Positions 1 through 8,637 are shown, counted from the stretch's first letter. The stretch is DNA of 64,000 nucleotides from Planctomycetota bacterium (GCA_016745075.1 JADGDD010000006.1:1-64000); one strand, 5' to 3'. Notes: generated from the sequence alone by a model not told the origin. Numbers and translations are program-made.

Positions 1-1
1 G

Positions 2-184
2 TTAATATGCCATGCAAAGTACTTCGATCAATGGGGTAGGGATTCGGCAGCGTATTTAGAAAGAACTTTGGGTATGACAATGGATGAAGCGAGTGCGCTT
101 CTCATATATAATGACAAACAAAAGGCTTCAGAACGTCGAGATGCTGCGATGAAGCAAAGAATGGCTGGCGCAGCTAGGCCATAG
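2..184 (+). CDS. C-terminal 60 residues of an unknown protein (5' end outside window)
   Basis: The frame is open from the window edge to a TAG at 182-184. The visible tail is charged and probably helical, with a Lys/Arg-rich end (KQKASERRDAAMKQRM). No family is recognised. It lies directly upstream of the Rhs-tip gene on the same strand, so it may be the end of another toxin-region protein, but that rests on position only. Confidence 0.5.
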   Translation, partial: LICHAKYFDQWGRDSAAYLERTLGMTMDEASALLIYNDKQKASERRDAAMKQRMAGAARP

Positions 185-193
185 TAGATTATT

Positions 194-211
194 GATAGGA
201 TAGGATAGGAT
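194..211. repeat. Short tandem repeat GATAG x3 plus GAT
   Basis: Three perfect copies of a 5-base unit (194-208) run into GATGA just ahead of the ATG at 216. The last copies form the purine-rich ribosome-binding segment (AGGATGATT before ATG). A change in copy number would alter the spacing between this segment and the start codon. Three copies is few for real slippage. Confidence 0.5.
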
Positions 212-228
212 GATTATGAACACGTTTA

Positions 229-1920
229 TTGTGTGTAGTGTTTTTGCTTTTATCGCTAACAATGGCATTTGCTCAGGATATTGCTCTTCGTTCCTCAGGG
301 CCAGAGAATAAACTATTGATTTTGTATTCGGTCTACGGAAGTGAATTGTTGATTTATCATGAAGATGCCGATTTCATAAAAGGACAAGGACGTGATTTTC
401 GAGCACGGGAGATAAACAAATATCGAATACGAAAAGTGACAAAAGCTTTTCCTGCTGCGGCAGGTCATAAGGGTGGTTCTTATCGTATTTATGCTCCAGA
501 CGGTACTCAAAAGGTTGTTGGCGAATACTATTGTAATGGAGACCATTATCGCATAAAATATGAAGAGGATACATGGAAGAACTCTGTTTATAGAGAAGCA
601 TGTCTAGCTGGTTTAGGATTGCCCGTTTATGCATCAGCGGTGAATACTGAAATTTCCAAGCCAAAAACTAATTGGTATTCCTATACATCTGGAGACCCTG
701 TGAACAAATGGGACCCAAGTGGGTTGCGTGCTATAGTTGCTAATGATGCCATGAGTGAATTTAGTGAATGGTGGACAGGTAATGGTATGGACAATTGGGG
801 TTCATATCGTTGGGGACAAACACTCAACAAAGAAGGTTATTCGGTTGGTTTCTCATGGAACCCATTCCAAGACTTTCAAACAATCAACACGAAGTTTTCA
901 GAAGTGTATCCATCAGGGCAACTTGATTTATCGTCTATGTCAGAAAAAGAACGTATGTTTGCGTTTATGGCTGCTGACCCAGACCATACTTATGTTTTTG
1001 AAAAGAATCAATTTGGTCGTGCTGGTTGGAGAGAAGCAACAGACGATGACAGCGCTAGTTTTGGTATTGCAACACGGGATGCTGTTTATCCACGCCTAAA
1101 CGGTGCCGTAAAAGTTCTTGGTGGCACAGCTGAGGTATTTGCAGGAACGGCATTAACTTTCACGCCTGAGCCAACAATGATAACAAAGGTTGCTGGCCCT
1201 GCTGCTATTCTTCACGGAACCGATTTTGCTGCGTCAGGATTGCGCGAAACTATTTATGGTCAACCACAACGGACATTAACATCAACAGGCATCGGAGCAT
1301 CCCTTCAAGCTTTGGGTGTTGATCCAAGCACCGCCTTGAAGGTTGCTGAAGGTGCTGATGTAGTGTTATCATTGGGGAGTCTTGGCTATGCCTCTTATGC
1401 GTATTTTGCGAATGCGGGAAGGACTTCAATGATCGGTGGATCAACGAATGAAGCGAATCAATTTTGGTCATATTCTACAAGAACAAATAGTGGCAGCAGT
1501 GCGTTTACTGTTGATAGCCGTGTCTATTTGACAAAACATGCTCCGGGCAACTGGCTCTACGAAAAAGGGGCCGTTGCTGGGTTGCGAAGAGTGGCTAGGA
1601 CAGGGCAATGGAGTCCGTACACAGAAGGTCAGCATGCTATATTTACCACAGGAAAAGTTTCGGCGGCAAGTGCTGGAATATCTCCATTAAGACATCATAT
1701 ACCGACTCTCTGGAAGCAGGGACAATATACTATGAACCCTAGCATTAAGGGCTTTGCTGTTACAGGTGCAGAAGATGGTAAATTCCTGTTGGATCTTTCT
1801 CGGCCAATTCTGGGTTCTCCTGTTGGAACAATGGTTACTGAAGGGGTCGGATACACTATTGATGCAGCATTGATTTCTGGATATGGATCATATCTCTACT
1901 TTAAGGCAAATGGGCAGTAG
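229..1920 (+). CDS. Secreted Rhs-tip protein with variable C-terminal (putative toxin) region
   Basis: This 563-residue protein begins with a Sec-type signal (hydrophobic LLLSLTMAFA, cleavage near AFAQ). Residues 20-150 have no YD repeats. At about 150-167 it carries the end motif of the Rhs core (YSYTSGDPVNKWDPSGL). After that come a hydrophobic Gly/Ala-rich pre-toxin segment (about 285-375) and a C-terminal domain of unknown activity (about 410-563). In Rhs toxins the part after DPxGL is the exchangeable toxin, so a toxin role is inferred. Only a TTG start is available in this frame. The well-spaced ATG at 216 is one base out of frame; removing one T at 225-227 would give MNTLLCVVFLLL, a better signal peptide. 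The gene may therefore carry a frameshift. Confidence 0.6.
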   Translation: MCVVFLLLSLTMAFAQDIALRSSGPENKLLILYSVYGSELLIYHEDADFIKGQGRDFRAREINKYRIRKVTKAFPAAAGHKGGSYRIYAPDGTQKVVGEYYCNGDHYRIKYEEDTWKNSVYREACLAGLGLPVYASAVNTEISKPKTNWYSYTSGDPVNKWDPSGLRAIVANDAMSEFSEWWTGNGMDNWGSYRWGQTLNKEGYSVGFSWNPFQDFQTINTKFSEVYPSGQLDLSSMSEKERMFAFMAADPDHTYVFEKNQFGRAGWREATDDDSASFGIATRDAVYPRLNGAVKVLGGTAEVFAGTALTFTPEPTMITKVAGPAAILHGTDFAASGLRETIYGQPQRTLTSTGIGASLQALGVDPSTALKVAEGADVVLSLGSLGYASYAYFANAGRTSMIGGSTNEANQFWSYSTRTNSGSSAFTVDSRVYLTKHAPGNWLYEKGAVAGLRRVARTGQWSPYTEGQHAIFTTGKVSAASAGISPLRHHIPTLWKQGQYTMNPSIKGFAVTGAEDGKFLLDLSRPILGSPVGTMVTEGVGYTIDAALISGYGSYLYFKANGQ

Positions 1921-1930
1921 GGAGAGAAGT

Positions 1931-2335
1931 ATGAAATTTGATAAAGTAATGTTTGTTTGGTTGGCTTTTTGCCTCCTGTTGGGTTCTGGTGCTGCTGTAT
2001 TTTCAGAGAATGATGCTTTAACATGTTTAGCGCTGGGGGCAGGGGTTGGCATTTCTCCTTCGATTATACTTTTTGTTTTGTATGGGTTAGTTAGCCTTTG
2101 GTCTAAAGAATATCCTCCTTGTCCAATGGATAGTTGTGAATCAACACAATACGAATTTATTGAAATGAAGCATACAGAAACAGGAACCGAATTTATTAAC
2201 GAGTGTAAAAAGTGTAGACAGAGATATGTAAGTAAGGGGGCAGCTTTCTACTTATTAAAAGATGGAGGGAAGCAGGAGATAATGCGAAAAAGTAAAATAG
2301 GTAGATGGGTTTACAGCAGAGATGTAAACCTATAA
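1931..2335 (+). CDS. Membrane protein with Zn-ribbon-like tail, possible immunity protein
   Basis: 134 residues. ATG at 1931 follows GGAGAG at 1921-1926, ten bases after the Rhs-tip stop codon. Two hydrophobic segments (about 5-25 and 33-60) are followed by a soluble part with CPMDSC (about 69-74) and CKKC (about 96-99), a four-cysteine arrangement that could bind zinc. The family is not recognised. Rhs and other polymorphic toxin genes are normally followed at once by a small immunity gene, often a membrane protein, so an immunity role fits the position. No sequence motif proves it. Confidence 0.5.
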   Translation: MKFDKVMFVWLAFCLLLGSGAAVFSENDALTCLALGAGVGISPSIILFVLYGLVSLWSKEYPPCPMDSCESTQYEFIEMKHTETGTEFINECKKCRQRYVSKGAAFYLLKDGGKQEIMRKSKIGRWVYSRDVNL

Positions 2336-2394
2336 AAATTATCATATGACACCGTTTATATCTATTGATTTAACTGCAATGAGGATATTTAGGA

Positions 2395-2775
2395 ATGGAT
2401 AAAAATAGCAGAGATTTTTCTGGTTTTAGGAATTCTTTGACAAGTGATGAAGAACAGGCGATTCTTTTTTGGCTTGGGGATTCATGTTCTACCATTCCCA
2501 ACTTTCAACGATCAGGATCGGTTGATTCTGATAACTCTTGGTTAGAAAAGAATTTCTCTGCTGCATTAAAAAACGCTGTGGTTTGTTCTGAAATTGTATA
2601 TAGAGGGTTGTCAGACCGATTTTTATGTTCTCAGAGTCGGGATTATATGAAGTGTTTAATAAGTGGGCCTGATGTATTTACTTTGGGTTGTCATGCGAGT
2701 GCGAGTATTATGGAAGGTATAGGTAGAGGTTTTACCCCGTACCCCGTAAATATTAATCAGGCTACTTCTCTATAA
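2395..2775 (+). CDS. Truncated ADP-ribosyltransferase-like protein
   Basis: 126 residues, ATG at 2395 after AGGA. The segment IVYRGLSD (about 66-73) followed by FTLGCHASAS (about 95-104) matches the spacing of the R and STS motifs of ADP-ribosyltransferase toxins and effectors. The third motif (ExE/QxE) is absent because the reading frame runs at about 2735 into the terminal repeat of a decayed insertion sequence, and its last residues (about PYPVNINQATSL) come from that element. If the assignment is right, the gene is a truncated, probably inactive toxin. The R and STS motifs are short and partly degenerate, so the family call is tentative. Confidence 0.45.
   Translation: MDKNSRDFSGFRNSLTSDEEQAILFWLGDSCSTIPNFQRSGSVDSDNSWLEKNFSAALKNAVVCSEIVYRGLSDRFLCSQSRDYMKCLISGPDVFTLGCHASASIMEGIGRGFTPYPVNINQATSL
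2735..2745. repeat. Left terminal inverted repeat of the insertion sequence
   Basis: CCCCGTACCCC is the exact reverse complement of 3908-3918. Confidence 0.65.
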
Positions 2776-3861
2776 TAATACCGTAAATTACCACCTAATC
2801 GTTCTGTATAGACGATATTTCCTTCGCTCTGACCAACTTCGTCACCGGGATGAATGATTTTTCCATCGATACTTTGGTGATTTCGTTCTTCGTGGTAGTA
2901 AGCTAGATGCTCTTTGATAATCCAACGAAGATGCCATTCGCTACGAGGTATCGCCCATGTGAGCGCTTCTTCTTTAAACGTTCTAAAAAACCGTTCCATG
3001 TTGGCGTTCATGTTCGGTGTCTTAATACAAGTTCGAACACATTCTGGTCCATCCCAGTTGAGCGCCTTTTGAAATGCCTCGTTGAATATCGTGTCATTGT
3101 CGATAATCATATGTGTTTTGTTAATAATAAATCCATCTATGGGGTCAGTAAGCTTTCTTGCTTGGTTGAGCATCCATTCCTTGTGCGGATTTTCTGTCAT
3201 ACCAACGAATTGGACTTCTCTTGTATCTAGATGCACGGCAAAGAGTAGATACATAGTCGTTAATTTTTTGGTTACTGGATCGAGTATTTTAACTATTGTA
3301 AAATTCATAGCTGCTAGCATGGGCCACATTGTAGCAAGGAAACGTTTCCATGATCCCGTTTTTTGTCGTTCAGGTGCAGATGGATGGGATGCCATGAGTG
3401 CGTCGTATATTACCAACGCTTGATAGAGAAATAATGACATTGAGCTTACGAAGACGATCGCTTATTGATTTGTCACCCCAGTTCGAATTCTCTTTGAGCA
3501 GTTCAATGGCCTTGTCGACGATCTCCTGAGCTAAGAGAGGTCACCCTCGCTGATCAACCTTATTGCTATGGTTCTATTTCTGGCACATAAGCCGTCGATA
3601 CCATTTCATTATGGTAGCAGGGGTAGTCAATCGCTCTTGTTGTTCAGCAAGTTTCTTGTCGAGCTCAACGGGTTTTGCGGCTAAGCGCCGTCGTTGCTGA
3701 TTAGTGAGTGGAATAACCTTTTTGTCTCTTATCTCACGCAATACGCGAATTTCTTCGTTCAGAAACTCTATGATATCAAGATGTCGTTGGTTCATAACTC
3801 CAGTCAAGGTGACGATTAAGAGAAGGTCGACAGGTGGTTCCTGTTTCTTTATAGCATTCAC
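2757..3861 (-). pseudogene. Broken integrase-core (rve) transposase
   Basis: Three minus-strand pieces make up one transposase. 3861-3574 gives the N-terminal helical part (RHLDIIEFLNEE, QRRRLAAKP, WYRRLM). About 3550-3385 gives the middle (ENSNWGDKSISDRL, VGNIRRTHGIP) in another frame. 3440-2757 gives the DDE core (MIIDNDTIFNEAF, NANMERFFRTFKEE, HQSIDG). A stop follows LMCQK and the frame shifts near 3385-3395. In the core, the first catalytic position appears as MNFTIVKI where the family has an Asp before F/T, so an active-site residue also looks lost. The order matches integrase-core transposases frequent in planctomycetes. It is not functional as read. Confidence 0.8.
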
Positions 3862-3907
3862 TCCGTCTGGGAGTGGTTAATGTTTGCATGTTTCTTTTTT
3901 GGAGCAA

Positions 3908-3919
3908 GGGGTACGGGGG
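3908..3919. repeat. Right terminal inverted repeat of the insertion sequence
   Basis: GGGGTACGGGGG pairs with 2735-2745. Immediately outside it is a 14-bp perfect palindrome, AATTATCGATAATT (3925-3938), of unknown role. Confidence 0.6.
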
Positions 3920-4031
3920 TCAATAATTATCGATAATTGTGGTGAGATCATTAATAGAGACCAAATCTGAGATAAGATCAAGTCAGATTCATCAGCTAGT
4001 GTAACGGTTTTTAATTTGTCAGCAGTCTGTT

Positions 4032-5303
4032 TTAGTGAGTGACGTAACTTAAAAATTCTTTGATCTGAGGAACAAGTAAGGAGCTGTCTTTTAATATGTC
4101 CTTAATTTGGTTTAATGTTTTTTCGTGTTTCTCATCGATGGAGCATCCTTGTGCAAATATGGTGTTGAGGTTTTTTGCTAGTATCATGTAGCCTTTTAGG
4201 CTGGTGCTATAATTTTTCTTCATTGACTTTAACCGACCTTTGAGCTCTTTCGCAGACTCCATGCCTTTTTGTTGTTTGGAAAATGTTGTACAATACCAAG
4301 TTGCTAGGTGAGGGTCTATTGTACTTAATTCATCTACCAGAGTATGTTGTGCTTTGACGCGTTCCTCAATTTTGATTTGTAGATGTTTCGCGGAGAGTCC
4401 AATGGGGGTATCCGCGTGTTTTTTCAAGATTTTTTGTATCGTTTTGGTTGCAGCTCCAAGTTGCAGGCTGTTGGCTTGGTGTACAGCTTTTTGAAGTGTC
4501 TTGTTTTTGGGCAAGCCTTCTGTGCAGAGTACTGGTGAGACAGCTAGCTCGGTCCGTTTAAATGCCGCAATTGCATCTGTGAAAGTCTTTCTATGTACTT
4601 TATGACCACCGTTTTTGATAATACGAAAATAAACTTCAGGAACGGAACCCTTTAATACCGAAGTGAAGCGGTTTGTGGAACAAGCAAGCATTCGTGACCC
4701 ACGTCCGCTGGTTTGATATTCATCTGAACCAACAGAAAATAGCCAAGCACAGCTATTTATTGGCCCCTGTGCTCCACCACGCCATGACGAGCCAAATGTC
4801 ATAGACAGATTAAATGGGTAGTCAGGCCCGTGGATTCCTTTAGCGTCTTGATATAATTGACCGTGTACCGCTCCGCCAGCTGAAAAACTACTGATGACGC
4901 CACGACCAAGAAGGATGCGGTAATCTTTGCAGACCTGCCGAATAGCCTGACGTACAATTTCACTCCGCTGAGCTTGACTTTCATTGAGATCAAGGTTTGG
5001 GTAAGATGGCGATATGCCGATTAAATTCAGTTGATCACATAAGTCTTTGTTTGGTACTGCCTTTGCACTTTCTGCACTTCTCATGCCATGAAGGTACACA
5101 TAAAGCCCCGCTGGAGCTGTTTCTGAATACGTGGAGGGAGCATAGACGGTATAGCACTGATCTCCTGTACCAATTGGGACTTGATAGAGACCAATGCGAC
5201 CTGCATTTTCTGATGGTGAAAGGGGGGCATGTCGATCAGCTGCACTCACGTGCGAAAGCAATTGAAAGATGCAGATAAGGCAAGATATAAGTCGGTAAGT
5301 CAT
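4032..5303 (-). CDS. Secreted alpha/beta-hydrolase (esterase-like)
   Basis: 423 residues from the ATG at 5303, chosen because AAGGAA precedes it and a typical signal peptide follows (MTYRLISCLICIFQLL, ending near VSAAD). The hydrolase domain (about 40-265) has a YVYLHGM oxyanion-side strand, a nucleophile elbow SSFSAGG with its Ser in a GxSxG-like turn, an acid candidate in VGSDEY and the late histidine in NGGHKVHR. This arrangement resembles secreted carbohydrate esterases and PHB-depolymerase-like proteins. The last 140 residues are helical and Lys-rich with no recognised fold. The substrate cannot be told. It stands alone on the minus strand. Confidence 0.7.
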   Translation of the reverse strand: MTYRLISCLICIFQLLSHVSAADRHAPLSPSENAGRIGLYQVPIGTGDQCYTVYAPSTYSETAPAGLYVYLHGMRSAESAKAVPNKDLCDQLNLIGISPSYPNLDLNESQAQRSEIVRQAIRQVCKDYRILLGRGVISSFSAGGAVHGQLYQDAKGIHGPDYPFNLSMTFGSSWRGGAQGPINSCAWLFSVGSDEYQTSGRGSRMLACSTNRFTSVLKGSVPEVYFRIIKNGGHKVHRKTFTDAIAAFKRTELAVSPVLCTEGLPKNKTLQKAVHQANSLQLGAATKTIQKILKKHADTPIGLSAKHLQIKIEERVKAQHTLVDELSTIDPHLATWYCTTFSKQQKGMESAKELKGRLKSMKKNYSTSLKGYMILAKNLNTIFAQGCSIDEKHEKTLNQIKDILKDSSLLVPQIKEFLSYVTH

Positions 5304-6095
5304 AATAGTTCCTTTTAGGTCTGAAGAGTGCACGTTTTGAAGTGTTTGCACTGCCTCTGTTAGATATCCTTGTCATGAACAGAAGAACTGTTCCATGTTA
5401 TTTCTCTTTTATGCGTTCGGGGAGGGTAAGTAATGATTTCTTTTGTCACTGTGCTTGCTTTATAATGCCGTTACCTCGATGCTGTGTGGGTATAATAGGT
5501 ATTCTATATAGATTGATTCGCGGCCTTTTTTGTTGTCTCGGATCTTTTGAGCTAGGAGGCGACCAATGAGATTTAGCAAGTCTCGTATGCGATGCCCGTC
5601 TCTGGATAGTGTTGTCTCTAGGATGATCGTGTTCTGTTGCACATGCAGCCATTATGATGGCCTTCAAAACCAACTCGATCCCGGGACTGTCAATCTGCCC
5701 CTGAAAATGAACTAGACCATGGCGTTCCACAGAAATACAGGTAGTGCGGATTGAATAACCTTATCCGAAAGATCATTCAGATGCTTGGTCAATTGCAGGC
5801 TTTCTAGACAAGTTTAGGAGAGTTTCTTTCGGATGGTATCGCTTTCTATAGACCACATCTCCAACTCATTTTAGTGAAGGTTCTTGTCGTGAAAGTAGTG
5901 GCTTAATTGGTTTGTGATTAATACGATGTCTAAACAGGGTTATGGCATAGATGCTCAGAAAACTTGAAAGAAAAAGCAGCTATGCGTATAGAGTGGGGTA
6001 AGGTGCTCTTTATGCAGATAAAAAATGAAAAAATGAACGAAGTCTCTTACTATGCGTTTACCGCTACATGTAAATCGAAGAACGGAGGTGTTGTG
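5304..6095. other. About 790 bases without a supported gene
   Basis: No gene with a convincing start, ribosome-binding site and recognisable protein was found. On the minus strand at about 5460-5730 two overlapping frames look protein-like in turn (VERHGLVHFQGQIDSPGIEL in one, ETTLSRDGHRIRDLLNLIG in the other). That would fit a small decayed gene broken by a frameshift near 5630. I do not recognise a family. Confidence 0.4.
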
Positions 6096-6248
6096 ATGGA
6101 ATTAAGACGGAAACGACGTAATCGTCGTGTGTTACGTTTTGAAAAAAGTGTGTCGCTAACAGAGGTCAAGCGCTTGCAGGAGCAACGGAAAAAGCTGGAA
6201 CTTGCCTACGCAGTTCAGCCAGCAAGTGCACCGTTATCTGTTGTATAA
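6096..6248 (+). CDS. Small basic protein, 50 residues
   Basis: The ATG at 6096 has a strong ribosome-binding site, GGAGG at 6084-6088, seven bases upstream, which decides the start over an in-frame ATG at 5964. The product is Arg/Lys-rich at the N-terminus (LRRKRRNRRVLRFEK), then predicted helical (SLTEVKRLQEQRKKLEL). No family is recognised. The basic charge would suit nucleic-acid binding, but this is a guess. Confidence 0.5.
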   Translation: MELRRKRRNRRVLRFEKSVSLTEVKRLQEQRKKLELAYAVQPASAPLSVV

Positions 6249-6281
6249 AACGATGTTCTGTTTGAGAACATATGTGCTGTA

Positions 6282-6608
6282 TCATTCTGAATGTGTGCAG
6301 CTTTTATCGATCCACTGAAGGTAGGCAGGTAAGCCCTTGGTAATGGGGAGCTGAATAATTTCAGGAAGGTCATAATCATGACAGGATTTGATTGTTGATT
6401 GTACTTTGTCGTATAAATCACTTCGCGTTTTTATATATAAAACTTTTTCTGTGTCCGATTGAACTGCTCTATTCCAGTGGTAGTAGCTTTGGACTTCTTG
6501 TACGTGGATACATGCCGCAAGCTTATTGTTCATGAGGGTCTTTATGATCTGTTCACCAACTTGTTCATTGGAGTAGGAGGTGCATATGACGCAATGTGTA
6601 TGATTCAT
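6282..6608 (-). CDS. cutA: CutA-family divalent-cation tolerance protein
   Basis: 108 residues, close to the usual CutA length. It shows the family pattern throughout: an N-terminal strand (VICTSYSNEQ), NKLAACIHV, YYHWN, a Thr/Arg-containing strand (LYIKTRSDL) and the C-terminal signature YDLPEIIQLPI followed by GLPAYLQWI. CutA proteins are trimeric, PII-like folds linked to copper and other metal tolerance; the exact biochemical role is unsettled. It is monocistronic here. Confidence 0.9.
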   Translation of the reverse strand: MNHTHCVICTSYSNEQVGEQIIKTLMNNKLAACIHVQEVQSYYHWNRAVQSDTEKVLYIKTRSDLYDKVQSTIKSCHDYDLPEIIQLPITKGLPAYLQWIDKSCTHSE

Positions 6609-6804
6609 ATCTCAATGCTATCTAATGTTCTTTGGTCGAGCAAGCTTTTTGCAACGGGGTCTGACGAAATATGCTATCGCATGAGTGCAATATGAAACTA
6701 TTCCTAAGGGCACCACTGCTGGACAGAGAGGTAGAGACTCTCTGTATGAAGAAGATTAATATGATATGTTGTTGTGCCATTTGTATCTCAAGCGGGGTGC
6801 TGCT

Positions 6805-7038
6805 ATGATGGCATTCATTGGTTTTTTGATTTGTGGTATAATTGCTGTAGGGATTTTCCTTATTTGGATCCTGTCTATTGTCAGCTGTTTAAGAAACGCC
6901 GCTCTGAGTGATATGAATCGACTGATTTATATTGTGTTGATCATTTTCCTTGGAGTTATTGGGAGTCTTATTTATTACGCGGTGGCTCCCAAACGGATCT
7001 CAGTTTCAAGAATAAAAGATGTTGAATGGCAGCGCTAA
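6805..7038 (+). CDS. Small two-helix membrane protein (PLDc_N-type)
   Basis: About 77 residues from the ATG at 6805 (6808 is also possible); an upstream in-frame ATG at 6766 has a poorer context. There are two transmembrane helices (about 3-28 and 38-60), with a short polar stretch and a conserved-looking YAVAPKR after the second. The pattern (IxWILSIVSCLRN and the IGSLIYY end) resembles the PLDc_N domain, found as a free-standing small membrane protein in many bacteria. Function unknown. Confidence 0.6.
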   Translation: MMAFIGFLICGIIAVGIFLIWILSIVSCLRNAALSDMNRLIYIVLIIFLGVIGSLIYYAVAPKRISVSRIKDVEWQR

Positions 7039-7177
7039 TTGTGTGTAGGCAGCGAGCGAATGCTCTGTGACTTGTTGTTTCTCTAAATCTACGTAGTCTA
7101 GGTATACTTGCTTATTCATCTACCGTGTGTTGTGGAATGAGCTCACGTTACAATCGCTTTCCACGAAGGAATAGAAT

Positions 7178-7714
7178 ATGAATATGCCCACGTATGATCC
7201 AGCAGCAGTACAACCCTTACGAGATGAGTTACTAACCGTTGGTTTTGTTGAAACGCCAACGGTTGCTGATGTAGATACGGCAATTCTTGGGGATGATGAT
7301 GCCACCGTTCTCTTGGTTGTGAATTCTGTCTGTGGTTGTTCGGCAGGAAGTTGTCGTCCTGGCATCTCTGCGGCTTTGCAAAATGACCACATTCCAGACC
7401 GTCTGATTACTGTATTTGCTGGTCAAGAGAAAGAGGCACTGGCACATATTCGGGAAACATATCTCTCTGCTTACCCTCCAAGTTCTCCTGTTATCGCACT
7501 CTTTAAGGGCGGAAAAATTGTTGGTCTGGCTCAGCGATCAGATATTCAAGAAACAGATGCAGGGGGAGTTAATATCGCTATGCGCAAACTGTTTGATAAA
7601 TACTGTACGGCGGTGGGCCCGTCCATTCCAGCAGCAGTATATGATGCTTTGGAATACACCATTACCTGTGGTTCTAAAATTGCTCGTTTGGATGGAAGTC
7701 AGGGAAGTTGTTAG
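7178..7714 (+). CDS. BrxA/BrxB-family bacilliredoxin with C-terminal extension
   Basis: 178 residues. The ATG at 7178 follows AAGGA. The family signature is clear: YDPAAVQPLRDEL at the N-terminus, then VNSVCGCSAGSCRPG with Cys52-Gly-Cys54 and Cys59, and a thioredoxin-like remainder (TVFAGQEKEA, YPPSSPVIALFKGG). Bacilliredoxins remove low-molecular-weight thiols such as bacillithiol from oxidised proteins, with the CGC motif as active site. Family members are usually about 140 residues. This one has about 35 extra residues with two more cysteines (TITCGSKIARLD and a final GSC), whose role is unknown. Confidence 0.85.
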   Translation: MNMPTYDPAAVQPLRDELLTVGFVETPTVADVDTAILGDDDATVLLVVNSVCGCSAGSCRPGISAALQNDHIPDRLITVFAGQEKEALAHIRETYLSAYPPSSPVIALFKGGKIVGLAQRSDIQETDAGGVNIAMRKLFDKYCTAVGPSIPAAVYDALEYTITCGSKIARLDGSQGSC

Positions 7715-7770
7715 CAGCTTTTAGATGGAGTGTGATCTTTCAAGGTAGATGATGAGGACTCTATGTTCAT

Positions 7771-7965
7771 ATGAGGAAAATGGGCCCACGGTCACAACTG
7801 ACACTCGCGGTTATAACGGTATTTAATCTGTTGTATATCGGAGCGTATGTGTGGCATAGAACAAGGTATCCAGATCAAATCTGGACTTATTACCTCAATG
7901 CTGTCTGTGGTATGGTTGTGGTTGATTTTTTGATAATGAAGTGGCTCTTTGATTATGAAGAATAA
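7771..7965 (+). CDS. Small membrane protein, 64 residues
   Basis: Two transmembrane helices (about 10-27 and 40-58) flank a polar loop with WHRTRYPDQIW. The start may instead be the ATG at 7780, which has AGGAAA just upstream. It ends tail-to-tail with the HAD gene, overlapping by 13 bases. No family is recognised. Confidence 0.5.
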   Translation: MRKMGPRSQLTLAVITVFNLLYIGAYVWHRTRYPDQIWTYYLNAVCGMVVVDFLIMKWLFDYEE

Positions 7966-8609
7966 CTACTTTTGAGCCTGTCTAATAAATGTGGAAGCTC
8001 GTTAAGTGTTTGAATTTTGTGAGTGGCAGATGAGAAGTCATGTGTCTCGGTGAATGTGTTATGAACGACAGCGCAGTCTATTCCTGCTGCAACTGCGGCT
8101 TGCAAGCCGCGGGCAGAATCCTCTATAACAAGAGCTTGTTCTGTGGCAGCATTTAAACACGCAAGCCCTTTTATATAGGGGTCTGGGCATGGTTTTGCTC
8201 GTGCATAATCTTCTACCGTCAGCACAAATTCCATATACGGAACAATGTTACGATGTTTATGAATTAATTCAAAGTCTTCACGTTTAGAAGTTGTAACAAT
8301 CGCCATGGTGTATGTTTGAGAGAGTTCGGAAAGAACATCTTCTACGCCATCTATTTCAATATGTTCTGTTTGGAGATATTCACGGTAATAGGTATTGCGC
8401 AATGCCTTTTGTTGAGTGATCAGCGTATCATCAACCCCTTTGTTACGTGCAAGCTCCCAGCATGCAATGCCTTGTGCCATGTATTGTAAGTAGAGGTCCT
8501 TCTCTAAAAGAATATCAATTTCAGCAAGTGCACGTTGGCTTGCTAAAAAATACCATAGCTCGGTATCTACCAAAACTCCGTCATGATCGAAAAGAATGTA
8601 TTGTTTCAT
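7953..8609 (-). CDS. HAD-superfamily phosphatase (beta-phosphoglucomutase/phosphatase-like)
   Basis: 218 residues from the ATG at 8609; upstream in-frame starts are non-ATG. Motif I is FDHDGVLVDTE near the N-terminus, with both catalytic aspartates. A cap of about 65 helical residues follows (LEIDILLEKDLYLQYMA onward). Motif II is VTTSKRED, the motif III lysine is in ARAKPCPDPYI and motif IV is VIEDSARGLQAA. This is the HAD subfamily I architecture of small phosphosugar phosphatases and mutases. The substrate is not predictable. The gene follows the membrane-protein gene at 8638-9354 closely and may be co-transcribed. Confidence 0.85.
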   Translation of the reverse strand: MKQYILFDHDGVLVDTELWYFLASQRALAEIDILLEKDLYLQYMAQGIACWELARNKGVDDTLITQQKALRNTYYREYLQTEHIEIDGVEDVLSELSQTYTMAIVTTSKREDFELIHKHRNIVPYMEFVLTVEDYARAKPCPDPYIKGLACLNAATEQALVIEDSARGLQAAVAAGIDCAVVHNTFTETHDFSSATHKIQTLNELPHLLDRLKSSYSS

Positions 8610-8637
8610 AGAAGGTGTGTTTCTTATGGAAGGGTTT

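Larger units (their letters stand above)
2735..3919 (-). mobile_element. Decayed insertion sequence of about 1.2 kb
   Basis: An inverted pair (CCCCGTACCCC at 2735-2745 and GGGGTACGGGGG at 3908-3919) flanks one broken integrase-core transposase on the minus strand. No clear target-site duplication is seen. The left end lies inside the ADP-ribosyltransferase-like gene, so insertion truncated that gene. Nothing right of 3919 obviously continues it. Confidence 0.65.

Noticed and set aside
2907..3423. Plus-strand frames across the insertion sequence
   Set aside because: They are antisense to the transposase pieces and resemble nothing.
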